From Trichopria drosophilae (Eukaryota > Arthropoda > Insecta > Hymenoptera > Diapriidae), in the NCBI GenBank assembly GCA_030407085.1, contig CM059582.1, positions 13,931,501 through 13,995,500 of the forward strand: a DNA stretch of 64,000 nucleotides. The letters are read 5' to 3'. Below, piece by piece: positions 20,801 to 31,990 of this stretch (positions are counted from its first letter, which is position 1; every line of letters begins with the position of its first letter). The translations under genes were made by a program, and so were the position numbers. The notes under the pieces were generated by a model. It did no database searches. It saw nothing but the letters and a program-made list of their open reading frames with translations, and had not been told where the DNA came from.

Positions 20801-20810
20801 ATTATCTTAC

Positions 20811-21020
20811 CGACTGAAATTTGTAATGTAATTCTGGTTGCATATTTCTAACGAATATGAGGCGATATCTCTGAAGATGGTAATATAGGAGACGATCCTG
20901 CACAGTTCTAAAATAATATTGTTTTTCTCCCGAGAATACATATTTGGAATTTCTGTTTACAAGCCTATATTCAAATTGCCGATCGTTAATGGCATTTTTC
21001 ATAAACAGGTTCATAGACAG
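20811..21020 (-). CDS. Candidate internal exon, unknown protein, copy 1 of a tandem pair
   Basis: A 210-nt open exon on the minus strand between a pyrimidine-rich acceptor (TCTCTAGATAG) and a strong donor CAGTCG|GTAAGAT; phase 0 at both ends. It encodes 70 residues rich in Tyr, Arg, Gln and Phe (for example KQYYFRTVQDRLLYYHLQRY) with no motif I recognise. A second copy lies 440 bp away (21251-21460), differs at only about five residues and also stays open. Near-identity of both copies with preserved frame and splice sites suggests a real exon duplicated in tandem, or recent repeat sequence. Flanking exons of the same gene were not identified. Confidence 0.4.
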
Positions 21021-21250
21021 CTATCTAGAGATTAAAAGAAAAGAGACATAAACACCTTCTTATTCTATTATCGTTAAAAAAATGACCATTATGTTGGATT
21101 TTACTAGTAAATTAGTTCTTGTATTTTTTTTTTGTACTGCTTGATGAAACTACAGCTGCACTGAGTATGATTGAGAAGGAGTATTGCATTTTACATTGCC
21201 TACATCACCGAATTATTCGAAAGAAATGAAGAATCGTAAAATTATCTTAC

Positions 21251-21460
21251 CGACTGAAATTTGTAATGTAATTCTGGTTGCATATTTCTAACGAATATGA
21301 GGCGATATCTCTGCAGATGGTAATATAGGAGACGATCCTGCACAGTTCTAAAATAATATTGTTTTTCTTCCGAGAATACGTATTTGGAATTTCTGGTTAC
21401 AAGCTTATATTCAAATTGCCGATCCTCAATGGCATTTTTCATAAACAGGTTTGTAGACAG
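21251..21460 (-). CDS. Candidate internal exon, unknown protein, copy 2 of a tandem pair
   Basis: Same structure as the exon at 20811-21020. The acceptor context here is CTCTATATAG and the donor CAGTCG|GTAAGAT. Substitutions relative to copy 1 include Met to Thr near the start, Asn to Glu in the INDRQ motif, Arg to Lys, Asn to Thr and Gly to Glu, all without stops. The duplicated unit extends beyond the exon into flanking intron (about 20801-21110 against 21241-21551), so the duplication was genomic. Its arrangement as adjacent alternative exons could permit mutually exclusive splicing; this is inference. Confidence 0.4.
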
Positions 21461-21559
21461 CTATATAGAGATTAAAAGAAAAGAGACATAAACACCTTCT
21501 TATCCTATTATCGTTAAAAATTTGACCATTATGTTGGATTTTACTAGTATATTGTAAAT

Positions 21560-23055
21560 ATAATAATAAGCAATTATTGCTATTTATGGGGAAAAAAATA
21601 TAAAGTTTTAAAACTAATAACTATGAAGGATCTCTTACGGTACATTATTATTTTTCAATGAAAACATTGACAATTTCAAGAGTTATTAAAAGATAGGTCA
21701 AATAGTCCGAATTATTATTGGAGATATTGTTTGGACCAAGAAAGATAAGATTTTCATTAATTATACCGCCCAATTCCTTCTCTCCAGACGTAATGGCAAC
21801 AAACGCAATTGTTAAACGCTTGGTTTTCTTTCATTAAAGATGATTTTAAAACATTTTGTAAAAATTGATGCATTTACTACAAGCAAGTATGATGCCACAT
21901 TATTTTTCTCAAAAATTGTTGAGTTTGCTATCATGATAGAAGAAAAATGTTTAAAATTGCTGTGGATTTAAAATAGTTAAATTATACAATAAAATAATAT
22001 AGCTTAGAATCTGTATATTTCCTTCAGAATACAAAAATAAAATATTTGACATATTTATTATCCTGTAGCAGCACCACATACTTAGAAAAATCTATAAAAA
22101 CTCAAAAATATATCTTTGCTAAATCTCGAGATACTAATTTTTTCCTGAATTCTTAAATCGATTGTAAATGTATCAGAAAATCTGAAGAAATTCAAAGGTA
22201 TATTTAAGGTCAATGTAAAGTTAAACTCGGAATTTTTACGTGATTTTGAAACTTGAAGTTACTTGAACTGTCAATTTGAAGTTACTGGAAGTTATTACAA
22301 AAGTCATTTTGAAGGCCACAAAAAAAACTGTAATATATAGCGATAAAAAGACGTACATTCAGGATCATTAATTCTCGCCGAGTTGCGACCAGTCGTAAAG
22401 TTTATATATACATGTGTTCGATAAGTGGCGTAATGCCTTGTCTTATTTATTTTGTCCGAAAATTAATGACACTGGATGTACATGATATAATACTGATTCT
22501 TTATTTTTTACCTGTATGACTATGATTCAGATCTGCCCAAAAAATGTATAGATATACCAGTTTACTTTAATATTAAATTAATTCTCTATATTTGACCCTC
22601 AATTGCCCTTGATCTAGACATGATTAAGTCAAACGGACATCGAATTCAGATTCAGCGACCTAAAATGCAAATACTATGGTTTCGTTTATTGGATCCCCGC
22701 TTTTTTGTGGGGCTGCGTTATACGAGCGTATAACATAAGTTAGAACTATTATAGTAAAAACATATTTTACATAATAAAAGTTTATTTAAAATTCCCTCTG
22801 GCGATTGTTTTCGTATTAGACTTAAAATTACCGGCAGACAATCCAACAGTTGTAGGGATTCTCCACAAGTTTGAATAGCGTGCGTTGCGAGCGTATTATG
22901 TTTGTTGTCCGTCCGTGGCGCCACATGTTTGTGGCGTCGTTGTGTAACGTGAATGAGTGACGAAGTGTGTGCATAGTTTATGGCAATAGGCATATCTCGA
23001 TGTCAAAACCGGCGAGTCTTCCTCTGTTTGTATGTTATTCGAACGATGCGGATGC
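21560..23055. other. AT-rich intergenic DNA
   Basis: No RNA gene or recognisable coding sequence. The 91-codon minus frame at 22718-22993 has no motifs. Base composition becomes more GC-rich from about 22850 towards the candidate first exon at 23060. Confidence 0.5.
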
Positions 23056-23059
23056 AGTC

Positions 23060-23103
23060 ATGTCGATTCAAGGAGACGCGACGGATGGTACAACGCAATT
23101 GAG
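23060..23103 (+). CDS. Candidate first coding exon (MSIQGDATDGTTQL)
   Basis: ATG at 23060 opens a 44-nt frame that ends at a strong donor TTGAG|GTAAGA, preceded by a locally GC-richer ~200 bp that could be a promoter and 5' UTR. The ATG seven bases after another, out-of-frame ATG is the only one leading to the donor without a stop. The downstream exon was not found, so this is a suggestion based on splice-site shape and composition only. Confidence 0.22.
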
Positions 23104-23799
23104 GTAAGAATGACAATTTTGAGTTATTTATGAAAAAAATCTATTTTCTATATCTAATTTCTATTTAGAAGAGAAAAGTTTAATTTATTTCATTACAAGA
23201 CAAAACAAATCAGCTAAGAGCAGACGAAATCCATAATTCACAAATAAGTCTAAAAAATTTCGAAATGTTTAAAAGTCTTTTAAAATATCGTTTACTGTAG
23301 ATAACCTTTAGAAACTTTAGATAAACGTCAAATATTTCGCAGAATCTTTTAAAATTTTCTGCTAATCGATTCAAGAAAATAAAAATTCATAAAATAGCGG
23401 ATTTTCAAGTTCTTTGGCTGTCAAAAACACGTAATAAATCTAAAAATTAATCAAAAATATATTTGCAGTTTTTTCTAGTTATTTGGAGCTATTATACCTA
23501 TACTATACTATGTAAATAATGAATTTTTACAAAAGTTTTCAAAATTATTTTCAAATTATTTTCACTTTACCTCCTCAAAAAAATAAAAAGTTCATTCCAA
23601 ACTACAATAATGCAGTTCAATAATTGACCGATTCGCTAAACAAGCAACAGAAGCTTTTAGTTATTCAAAATACCCGTGTTCAAAGAGACTCAAAAAAAAA
23701 AGTTAATCAAAAAAGGAGACCTACAAACAGAGAAAGCTACTTAATAGCCAATACCTGAATGTACCAGAATTTCTGACAGATTATGCCGAATTCTATTAA

Positions 23800-24075
23800 C
23801 AACCCTTTCTGGTGCAACTAGCAGTTCGTCTATTAGGACCACATATACAATCGTTGCAGTCTTTTTTGAAATGTGCACCGGGAGTACAGTTTGCAAAAGT
23901 GATGATTAAGATTATAATAAATGAGATAGAAATAAATTATAGTTAAGCTTTATAACATACTTACATATTGGTGGATCACGACGATATACATCCATGCAAG
24001 AAATTAAGGAAAGTCCATTTGCAGAACACGTACAAAGGAGGTTGTTATTCTTGATACGTTTTCCGGGAGTGCAGG
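23800..24075 (-). pseudogene. Pacifastin pseudo-exons C3 and C4
   Basis: 23965-24075 is a 111-nt four-Cys module (CTPGKRIKNNNLLCTC) with an intact acceptor and donor. Around 23800-23886 a terminal six-Cys module (CTPGAHFKKDCNDCIC, ending in SCTRKGC and a stop) has lost the AG of its acceptor (GCAAACTG instead of CAGCCTG). Order and types match the 3' end of gene B, where a six-Cys domain ending in Cys6-stop is last. With the upstream donor also mutated these modules are probably not spliced. Confidence 0.6.
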
Positions 24076-24135
24076 CTAAAAAATATGCTTAAGTATTTAT
24101 TCTTATAAAATCAATAAAAATTCCAAGCTGCGCAT

Positions 24136-24425
24136 TTACTTAGAGAATGACGTGTTCGAAACCTTTGCTGACATCGAAGGATTCGATTGGTCACAAGCCT
24201 TTCGGGTACAACTAGCAGGTTTTCCATCTAGACCACATTTGCAATCATTGCTGTCGCTTTTGAAATTTTCACCGGAAGTACAGGATGTGGTATTATCTCT
24301 GCGTGGTTGTTGTGGAAATGGACAATTATTTTGAGTGCAACTGTAGAAACCATTTAGTGGACATGTGCAGACGTTGCAGTTTTTTTTAAACCAATATCCG
24401 GGTACGCATGACGCCATGATGTTAC
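24136..24425 (-). CDS. Two-domain pacifastin-like exon, gene C
   Basis: After a GCAG acceptor the frame contains ATG at 24417 and runs to a stop at 24136 (93 residues). Domain 1, CVPGYWFKKNCNVCTC plus PLNGFYSCTQNNC, has all six pacifastin cysteines. Domain 2, CTSGENFKSDSNDCKC plus GLDGKPASCTRKAC, has Ser at Cys2 but retains Cys6, leaving one unpaired cysteine. The usual donor after the domain (TTCT|GTAAGT in genes A and B) is TTCT|CTAAGT here, so the frame reads through to a stop. A signal-like exon lies upstream at about 25262-25310 but is broken. This is either a short readthrough product or a decaying gene. Confidence 0.6.
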
Positions 24426-24815
24426 CTGCAATGATAACTCGTAGGTATAGAATGCGAACGCTCTAGATTTCTTAAAGTCACAGTTGTGTCACTTTCTGAT
24501 AAAAGTGACTTTTTCACTATTTTTAAAGTGGAAAAGTAATCTTTAGCTAAGAGTGGCTCAACGTTCCCTTTAAGAAATTCAAAGTGTATCAATGTATAGC
24601 ATTACAAGCTGATCCGTGTATGTTGCAAACAAAACATTTTCAGAACCGCTGAAAAAGATAACTTTCCGTATCACATTTACTACGAAAAAAAATTTAATAT
24701 TAATTTTAACTTTGGATAGTTAGGATTAAAGTGCAAAATTGTCAAAACGTAAATTAAATCTATTTCAAATTATCAGCTGTAATCTGTAGGCAAGAAACTG
24801 TATCGAAATACTAAA

Positions 24816-25670
24816 GAAATAAGAATAAGACGATAATAAATGAATTGGAAAAACTCTACAAAAAATATTGAACAGGTTTCGGTCCCAAGAAATATCTGGG
24901 TTTAAATCGTGTTTTATTCAGTTGCTCCTTTAATATTAATTTAAATCAAATTGAATAAGACGTTATTCCTAATAAAAGCAATAGCAGAACACATATCTAA
25001 AGATTGTAAAAGAAATACTTAATGGAGATGATTATTTCAAATTTAACGTTCATGGAAACTTATTTAATTTGTCAATACTAATTATAATGGAAATCTATAT
25101 CATATTATTTACATACGTATAGTATATGAAACAAACTGCAAACATATTTATATCAAAATTAAATGAATTAAATATTAAGTGTGAAAAACAAAAAAATTCT
25201 TTATCAAAAGCGCCAAAATATTTAAAAAATAAAAACATTATTTAATCTTAATATTACTTACCAACGGTAACAGCCATCACCGCAAAAAATAAGAATGACT
25301 TACGTCATTTTGACTGATTTTTACATAAACCGAATATTGTGAATGACTATTTTTAAATGAACTGAAGATTGCGAATGACAACATTTATACGGTTGCTTAC
25401 ATATTGCCTTAACTATGTAAACAATATTAAATAATTTATCTAGATAGATACATGTTGATATAATAGATATCACCACTTATGAATGTGGTCATTCATTTAT
25501 TAAATTAGATATAATAACAATATATAACATGTATCTATCTTTACATTTCATATTTATCTTTGTTTTTAGGTAAACGTCGAAATTAGTTTTTAATTTTATA
25601 TTCATCCTTCTACTAAACAATTGAGTTTTGACTATATTTGTACCACGAGATAAGTCACTGAAATTTTTAA
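24816..25670. other. Spacer between the pacifastin palindrome arms
   Basis: AT-rich sequence holding the degenerate signal exon and, near 25438-25545, a smaller inverted repeat (TAGATAGATACATGTTGATAT against ATATAACATGTATCTATC). No other gene. Confidence 0.55.
25262..25310 (-). pseudogene. Degenerate signal-peptide exon of gene C
   Basis: Aligned to the 46-nt signal exons of genes A and B, the frame ending in AVMAVTV plus the GTAAGT donor runs upstream through hydrophobic codons (FLFF) but is out of phase with the upstream ATG (ATGACGTAAG). A one-base indel would explain this. An internal ATG would give too short a signal. Confidence 0.5.
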
Positions 25671-26930
25671 ATACAGTTTCTTGCGTACAGATTACAGCTG
25701 ATTATTTGAAGCAGATGTAAATTACTTTTTGTCAATTTTGCACTTTAATCCTAACTGTCCAAAGTTAAAAATAATATTAAATTTTTTTTCGAAGTAAATG
25801 CGAAAAGGAAAGTTATCTTTTTCAGCAGTTCTGAAAATTTTGTGTTTGTAACATACACGGTTCAGCTTGTAATGCTATACATTCATACACTCTGAATTTC
25901 TTAAAGTGAAAGTTGAGCCACTCTTAGCTAAAGGTTACTTTTCCACTATAAAAATATTAAAAAAGTCACTTATCAGAAAGTGACTCAATTGTCACTTTAA
26001 GAAATTTAGAGCGTTTGCATTCTATACCTACGAGTTATAATTGCAGGTAACATCATGGCATCATGCGTACCCAGATATTGGTTTAAAAAAAAACTGCAAC
26101 GTCTGCACAAGTCAATTAAATGGTTTCTATGGTTGCACTCAAAATAATTGTCCATTTCCACAACAACCACGCAGAGATAATACCACATCCTGTACTCCCG
26201 GTGAAAATTTCAAAAGAGACAGCAACGATTGCATATGTGGTCTAGATGGAAAACCTGCTAGTTGTACCCGAAAGGCTTGTGACCAATCGAATCCTTCGAT
26301 GCCAGCAAAGGTTTCGAACACGTCATTCTCTAAGTAAATGCGCAGCTTGGAATTTTTATTGATTTTATAAGAATAAATACTTAAGTATATTTTTTAGCCT
26401 GCACTCCCGGAAAACGTATCAAGAATAACAACCTCCTTTGTACGTGTTCTGCAAATGGACTTTCCTTAATTTCTTGCATGGATGTATATCGTCGCGATCC
26501 ACCAATATGAAATTATATTATTAAGCTTAACTATAATTTCTTTCTATCTCATTTATTACAATCTAAATCATCACTTTTGCATACTGTACTCCCAGTGCAC
26601 ATTTCAAAAAAGACTGCAACGAATGTATATGTGGTCCTAATGGACGAACTGCTAGTTGCAGCAGAAAGGGTTGTTAATCGAATTCGGCATAATCTGTCAG
26701 AAATTCTGGTACATTCAGGTATTGGCTATTAAGTAGGTTTTTATCCTTAAGCCTACTGTTTACTTTTCAAATGTTGGCTACAATTTATTGGTATTTTCTG
26801 TGCTTCATTTGAGCCTATCTTTTTTTGCCTAACTTTTTTTGATTAACTTTTTTTTTGAGTGTCCTTCAATTTTAATATAATTTAATTTGTAAGGGTTAAC
26901 CGGAACACGGGGATTTTGAATAACTAAACA
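25671..26930 (+). repeat. Right arm of pacifastin palindrome
   Basis: Inverted copy of 23655-24815 with pacifastin modules on the plus strand. No signal exon is present on this side, because the duplication stops short of it. Confidence 0.85.
26046..26676 (+). pseudogene. Pacifastin pseudogene C' (inverted copy)
   Basis: Mirror of gene C. Module 1 (about 26055-26150) has an extra A in its A-run (one-base frameshift) and Ser at Cys4 (CTSQLNG). Module 2 (CTPGENFKRDSNDCIC, with SCTRKAC) again has Ser at Cys2 and the same CTAAGT donor mutation. The four-Cys module lies at about 26398-26508 and the terminal module (CTPSAHFKKDCNECIC, CSRKGC, stop) at about 26586-26676. The shared donor mutation predates the inversion-duplication; the frameshift and the Cys4 change are specific to this arm. 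Confidence 0.7.
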
Positions 26931-26934
26931 TTTG

Positions 26935-27345
26935 TGCAGTATTATAAAGTGATGCCCATTGTTTTAAAAACGATAGATCTTGTCAACAATTTAGAAAAAG
27001 ATTACATTCCATTTTTCTTGCAAAGATCTCTATAGGCGATTTTCGTGCTTTATTAAACAAAAGATGGGCACCTTGTCAAATTGTATTATTGTAGTTTCAA
27101 ATGTGCTTTTCAAGAATCCTTCTCTTTTTTTAAAGAATTTAAAAAAATAATAATATTAGTTTTAAGTTTAATATTGTTATTAAGTTTAAAACGTATCTTT
27201 TTGGCGAGGTAAATCGGAACATATGTTTTTTATTTTGGCTTTTCAGACCACGGAGGTCTATTACAGCCACTCAAATAAATGTACATTGTTTTTTTACATA
27301 GGGTTTGTTAAGTACTTAATATTACTAGTTAGGCTACCTTAGTTA
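26935..27345. other. Intergenic, nothing recognised
   Basis: AT-rich, no coding or RNA features seen. Confidence 0.5.
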
Positions 27346-27349
27346 GGAA

Positions 27350-28340
27350 CCTACGGATGCTCCGTTGTACGCGCTCTGTTATAAAATATTGTAACGATCC
27401 GTTCTGTTAAATCGCGCGCGGAAGAGAAGGAGCGACGGAGAGAAAGAGGGCCGTTGCGAAATCTACATCGACGTGCTTGCCATCTTATTTGGATGTTGTG
27501 GAATATGCGCTGGCAAGCAAAATAACAAAAGGGAACAAGGAATAAATAATAAAAACGGAGGACCCGATGCGCGCTTTTGCCGGCCGGTCGGCCATTTTGA
27601 TCCCAAACCCACGTGGGATCAGCGCGCGCATCCAGAAGACCTGCGCGCAACGACAAGGCGCTGGCGCTGGCGCGCCTCTACATGCGCAGAAGGGGCAACG
27701 GCGCCCTGACCGCGCAGGATACAAAGTGGGAAACAACGGGCCGAGTTCCAAGCTCGGAGCCGCATGTGTCGCCGCAATGGGGCGCATGCGCTCCGAATTC
27801 AAATGAGGGGCGGGCTGTCAAACACAAGTCGATCAAATGACATTCAAATGTTTGACAGTTCCAGTCCCGATTCTTAGTAAAAAAGGAACTCGGCGACATT
27901 ATTGAGCATAGGGATACTTAACAGTTCTTATAATACCTCGGTAAGTATCCCTCACTCTCTCTTCTTTTGGACCTCCTAGACGACTCGCTGCCTCGACGAC
28001 GATCCGAAGATCCTGGCTGCTCCGGTTTAAAAGTGGGACCACAAGAATTCACAGCCAGCACCAAAGTCGAAAATCCAATGGAGTCGGCGAGGATAAAAAA
28101 CTGACCAAGGACATGTCAAAGATCGACGACGGCACTCCGTTCGTCCCGGGTCACACGAGGCTGCTGGTCCTCTCCCTCGTGGTCGCGAGGGAGTTCGACG
28201 CCTATAGAGGTTCACGAGGTGACAGCAGCCTAATCCACAATTGCAAGACGGATGGAGATCCCGAACGAAAGACAAAAAGGAAGGACACCGGTGGATCAGA
28301 AAATAGAAGACACGTAAACCTCTTTCTCTTCCGTCCGTTC
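27350..28340 (+). other. GC-rich CpG-dense segment with a strong splice donor, possible 5' exon or LTR
   Basis: Unlike its surroundings this ~1-kb stretch is GC- and CpG-rich (CGCGCG, GGCGCTGGCGCTGGCGCGCC) and all six frames stay partly open for that reason. ACCTCG|GTAAGTATCCC at 27934-27950 is a near-consensus splice donor and TTTTATTTCAG at 28694-28705 a possible acceptor. ACATTTGAATGTC-type inverted sequence (~27838) is present. It could be the first exon and promoter of a host gene or a solitary LTR; no paired repeat, primer site or protein motif decides between them. Confidence 0.3.
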
Positions 28341-28825
28341 TAAAATGTTATCAACGTATATTTGTATTTAATTTATTATTATATGATGTTCCAAAATATG
28401 TGATGTATGTATATATGTATGTGTATGCAAATGTATGTGTGGTCGCGTCATTTCCGCGTTAATTATTTATTTTAATCGCGTAACTTATTCCATGACGATG
28501 AAGAACAAATTTTATGTACAACCACTCGATAAGTAATTTTAATTCTGACTCTTATTATTTTATTCGCGATCATCGACTTCGAGGATGTTTGGTATGTGTG
28601 TGGTCAGTATTATTTTAAGGACGAGTTCAATTATTGTAAATTCAAAGTGTCAAATAAATTTTTAATTGAATAACAAATATAATTATGACTTTTATTTTAT
28701 TTCAGCACCCAACGATTCCGATCTATAATATTTATTAATGAGATTGACTGTAAAATTCTTTGAAGTCTGTAAAAGATACCTTGTAAATGTTGTGCACTTC
28801 TGATGCTTGTTTAGCCAATCGGTCA

Positions 28826-29282
28826 ACTATTTAATTTCCTCTGATTCTCTGATGTGCCGGAATCCAGTAGAAATCAACTCAAGTTGCAGGATTTTCTGCA
28901 ATATAATTAAATTATTTTTGCTTTTGCTGTAGGGAATATATGGATTGGTTTTCGCATTAATGTTGCTCGATTTCAGACTTTGTAGCGCACTTACGGAATC
29001 CGAAAAAATTGCAGCATGCTTAATATTCCTAGATTTCACTTTATGTAACATAATTAATTACCGTAATCTCGGCAGTGAATACCAAGCTCATTTTATCACA
29101 TTTCTTTTAACTTTAGCATCTAATTTAAGTCGGTGGTAGGTTAAATTGGTCTTAGGCTAAATACGTCCGATTTACTAATGAAATGTACGTATGAACGTTT
29201 CCAACTTTCTGGATAAACTATTGCGGAGTGCATTTCGTATAATAAAAGAAGTCTATACTGTATGGGAAGTTTCTTCAGTACG
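28826..29282 (-). pseudogene. LINE relic: reverse transcriptase start joined to RNase H fragment
   Basis: On the minus strand, YPESWKRSYVHFISKSD followed by FSLRPI (about 29143-29220) matches the start of a non-LTR reverse-transcriptase domain (P-x-SWK ... K ... RPI). Further downstream, AAIFSDSVSALQSLKSSN and TGFRHIRESEE (28826-29050) match RNase H motifs (FSD.VSALQ; W.PAH.GI.GNE-type). The central palm, including the FADD motif, is missing, so the region is an internally deleted remnant. The pogo-type MITE at 29285-29603 is inserted immediately upstream. Confidence 0.65.
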
Positions 29283-29284
29283 TA

Positions 29285-29603
29285 CAGTAGAACCCCCTTT
29301 TTACGACATGGGTCGGTTCCGCGACTTCCCCTCAAGCTCCCGTTTATCGACATGTCAGCTAGAAAAGTGCGTTCCCCCACCGCAACCCATCGACAAGCAT
29401 GCTAACGTGACGTCACACGTCACTCGACCAATGCGGTTGTTTCGCGGGCTATGCACGTATACGTGCGCCGTCTGGTGAGGGGAAGCGTTTAGACGTGGTG
29501 GGGATGACGGGAATCGCTGGTATGTCGTTAAAAGGGGTATCACTAGTGTCGTAGAAAAGAGTATGTCGGTAAACGGAGGTGGCGTTAAAAGGGAGTTCTA
29601 CTG
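29285..29603. mobile_element. 319-bp pogo/Tigger-type MITE
   Basis: Starts CAGTAGAACCCCC and ends GGGAGTTCTACTG, flanked by TA on both sides. Subterminal copies of TTTTTACGAC / GTCGTTAAAAGGGG lie inside. CAGTNGAAC ends with TA targets are characteristic of pogo/Tigger elements. It includes TGACGTCA at about 29408. No transposase. Confidence 0.85.
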
Positions 29604-30120
29604 TATTAATTTATTATATCTATATTGACTATTGAATTTTTGTTTTTCATTCAGAGTAATCAAAGGGCTTATCAAAAAAATTATTTGTATGGCGAATCTG
29701 GCGTCACTTTTATCTGCTGGGCACATTTTATCTAAGACTTCTGTGATTCGTTTCATCTGTAAGTTGTGGATATATTTTAATATCTGACATTTGCCCAACT
29801 ATTCTTCAACGCATTGCATTTATTCCAGAGTTAGTTATGATTAAAATGGACAATGCTTTGAGTAAACTCCTTGAAGTGATCCCCCTTTTTTTTTTGTTAG
29901 GTTTGGTACACGTTTTTGGCCATAGTCGTGCTTTTGTTATAGTTTATAAAATTTTCACAATTCTGGCCGTACTCCCACTTTTTGAAGCGCTTTACTCTAT
30001 TACATTACTTGTCCCACCAGGCAATTGGGTTTTTACTTTTATTTCAGTCCATTCTTCTTTTACCTTTTGTGAGAGAGAAAGACTTTATTGTACTGGCTTT
30101 GCTATTAGTGAAAATGGAGG
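29604..30120. other. Unassigned, probably further LINE debris
   Basis: The 126-codon plus frame at 29837-30217 has hydrophobic stretches but no family motif and lies inside sequence that, from 30121, is duplicated at 39538. I consider it non-coding or antisense to LINE remains. Confidence 0.4.
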
Positions 30121-30229
30121 ACTTCTTCGTAGGATTGAGATTATCATAGTTTTCTGTATAGAACTTCTGGCATTATCCACATATATCAAAAATTTATTCC
30201 AGTCCCGAACAGAGTAACATTTTTTATAC

Positions 30230-31990
30230 TGACACCATCAGATGATACATTTATAAATAATGGAAATGGTCTGAACTCCAGGTAGCATTCGAAGTCTTAA
30301 CAGTAATTTTATCAGTTAGACTAATAAAAGATAGGACAAGATCAACGTTTGGCCTATATTTCGTCCTCATTTTTAAGTATGTATAGGTATTATTTAATAA
30401 CATTTTGGCCAGATCAATTACCGCTCCCAACCTCTTTCCATGTGTGTCAGTTTCAATGCAATTTTAATCCGTATTACGAAAGTTAAAATATCCTACCTGA
30501 AATATCGCAATTTTCAACCGAGTTATGAGGTGACTTTAAGCTAGACAGTTTAAGTATAAAATAGTCCAATGAAAAAAAAACGTGATCCCTCTTCCTGTTC
30601 TGACTTTCCTGAGAGTAAGTTTTTCCTTCTATTTTCATTAATGTCGGGATGTTTTATCTGTCTTATGGAGTTATTTGTTCCTTCAAAGGATGAAGTAGAA
30701 GTTGTATTTGAGAGTGGTAATTTAATCGACACTTAGTTCTGCTTAGATGGTAGCTTTGATTCTGGTGCCATCATTTGATTTTTATTATTTCCTTCACTAT
30801 TGCTTGTTTGTCTCAGTGAGTCTTCAAATTCAATTCGACATTTTTACAATGTTTGGCAAGGTGACCTCTTTGCTGATGTAGCAAGTGAGTGTAATATTTT
30901 CTACTCTTTCTTTTTTATTAAGTATTTTTTTATTACAAATCTCTTTATTATAAGCTATCGCGACGAGCTCTTCACTATGATAGATTGGCGTATCACTTCG
31001 AACAATGTTTAAACGACATTATGCAATATAAGACATCCATCGACACTCGCACACTCATTCGTATCTCACACTCTATTTTAGCGGAGGATTGGTTCGTTTC
31101 GATTCACAAAGCATGACTAAATATTAATAGCCTGATAAGTAACAGGTTCGTAACGTAACATTCACAAATTTATTTTTCTTTTTCTTTCGAAAACTGTTCA
31201 CGAAAGGTCACTGTTATAATAAACTGGATGCTCTCACCCTTTCCGTTGGTCGACAATCGAAAGAAAACATTGTTACCGTCCTCTTGATAATGTCGAACAG
31301 GTTGACTCCAAATCAACTGATGATCTTCGTGGCGTAGATTCCCGGTGATGAAATATGAATCCCGTTGTTCGACAACCCACGTTCACGAAGGTGAGATCAA
31401 TCCTAATAATCTTTCCTAATGAAAGATGGATGATCTCGTATTGGTTTAATGATATCCAAATTTGCCAACTCCATGTGGGGTTGTAACCCTCACAACGCAT
31501 GCTAGAAATAAGTTAAGTGTTTGAAAGTCGCTAACTATAAGTTGGTATCTACTGTCCCTAGTAGTCGGGTCTTCATGACGTCGATGAGGCGTACGGCCCT
31601 GGATTTTTGACAAATTGTAGGGAAATTTGTCAATCCTGGTTGTGCGCAGGTCCATCCGGGGTGGGCTGGACCCCCACTCCCAAGAGAGAGGGAACTGGCA
31701 GTCGGTCTGCTTCAGAGAGGTCACTCGATTTGGGCACATCGTAGCTAGGCAAACGAGGTCGAATCGGGACTAGTTTGAACTTCAAAGAATTTTGCAAGAT
31801 AGGAATTATTCGAACTCCAATCCCGCTTATGGAAAGGATTAGACTACGTTAGGACGGCTGCGGTTCCGTGATTGCTGCGGCAATCCCGTCTAACCATCCA
31901 AATAGAGATAATAAATATTGTTATTCGGAAAGAATAAATACGAGTAGGCTTAGCTTAAATTAGAGTAAGGTACTTAGCTTTCTGCCGTAA
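30230..31990. other. Non-coding part of duplicated block
   Basis: No gene recognised. Minus-strand frames around 31273-31739 (and 40754-41250) are partly open and moderately GC-rich, but they differ by frameshifts between the two copies and show no motif. AATAAA at about 32549, after the 142-bp array, could be a polyadenylation signal for a plus-strand transcript; LTR or other repeat origin is possible. Confidence 0.35.

Larger units (their letters stand above)
23655..24815 (-). repeat. Left arm of pacifastin palindrome (gene C side)
   Basis: Inverted match to about 25671-26930 with ~850 bp between the arms. It contains pacifastin exons C2-C4 on the minus strand. The intervening intron sequence, including a small hairpin TCACTTTCTGATAAAAGTGA, is also matched. 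Confidence 0.85.

Noticed and set aside
22718..22993. 91-codon minus-strand ORF
   Set aside because: No recognisable domain, no signal or splice context, low-complexity composition.
29837..30217. 126-codon membrane-protein-like ORF
   Set aside because: Hydrophobicity arises from T-rich sequence; no family motif, its 3' end lies in a duplicated block whose second copy breaks the frame, and it is likely antisense to repeat debris.
31273..31739. Minus-strand ORFs shared with 40754-41250
   Set aside because: The reading frames are not conserved between the two copies (different frameshifts) and there is no known domain.
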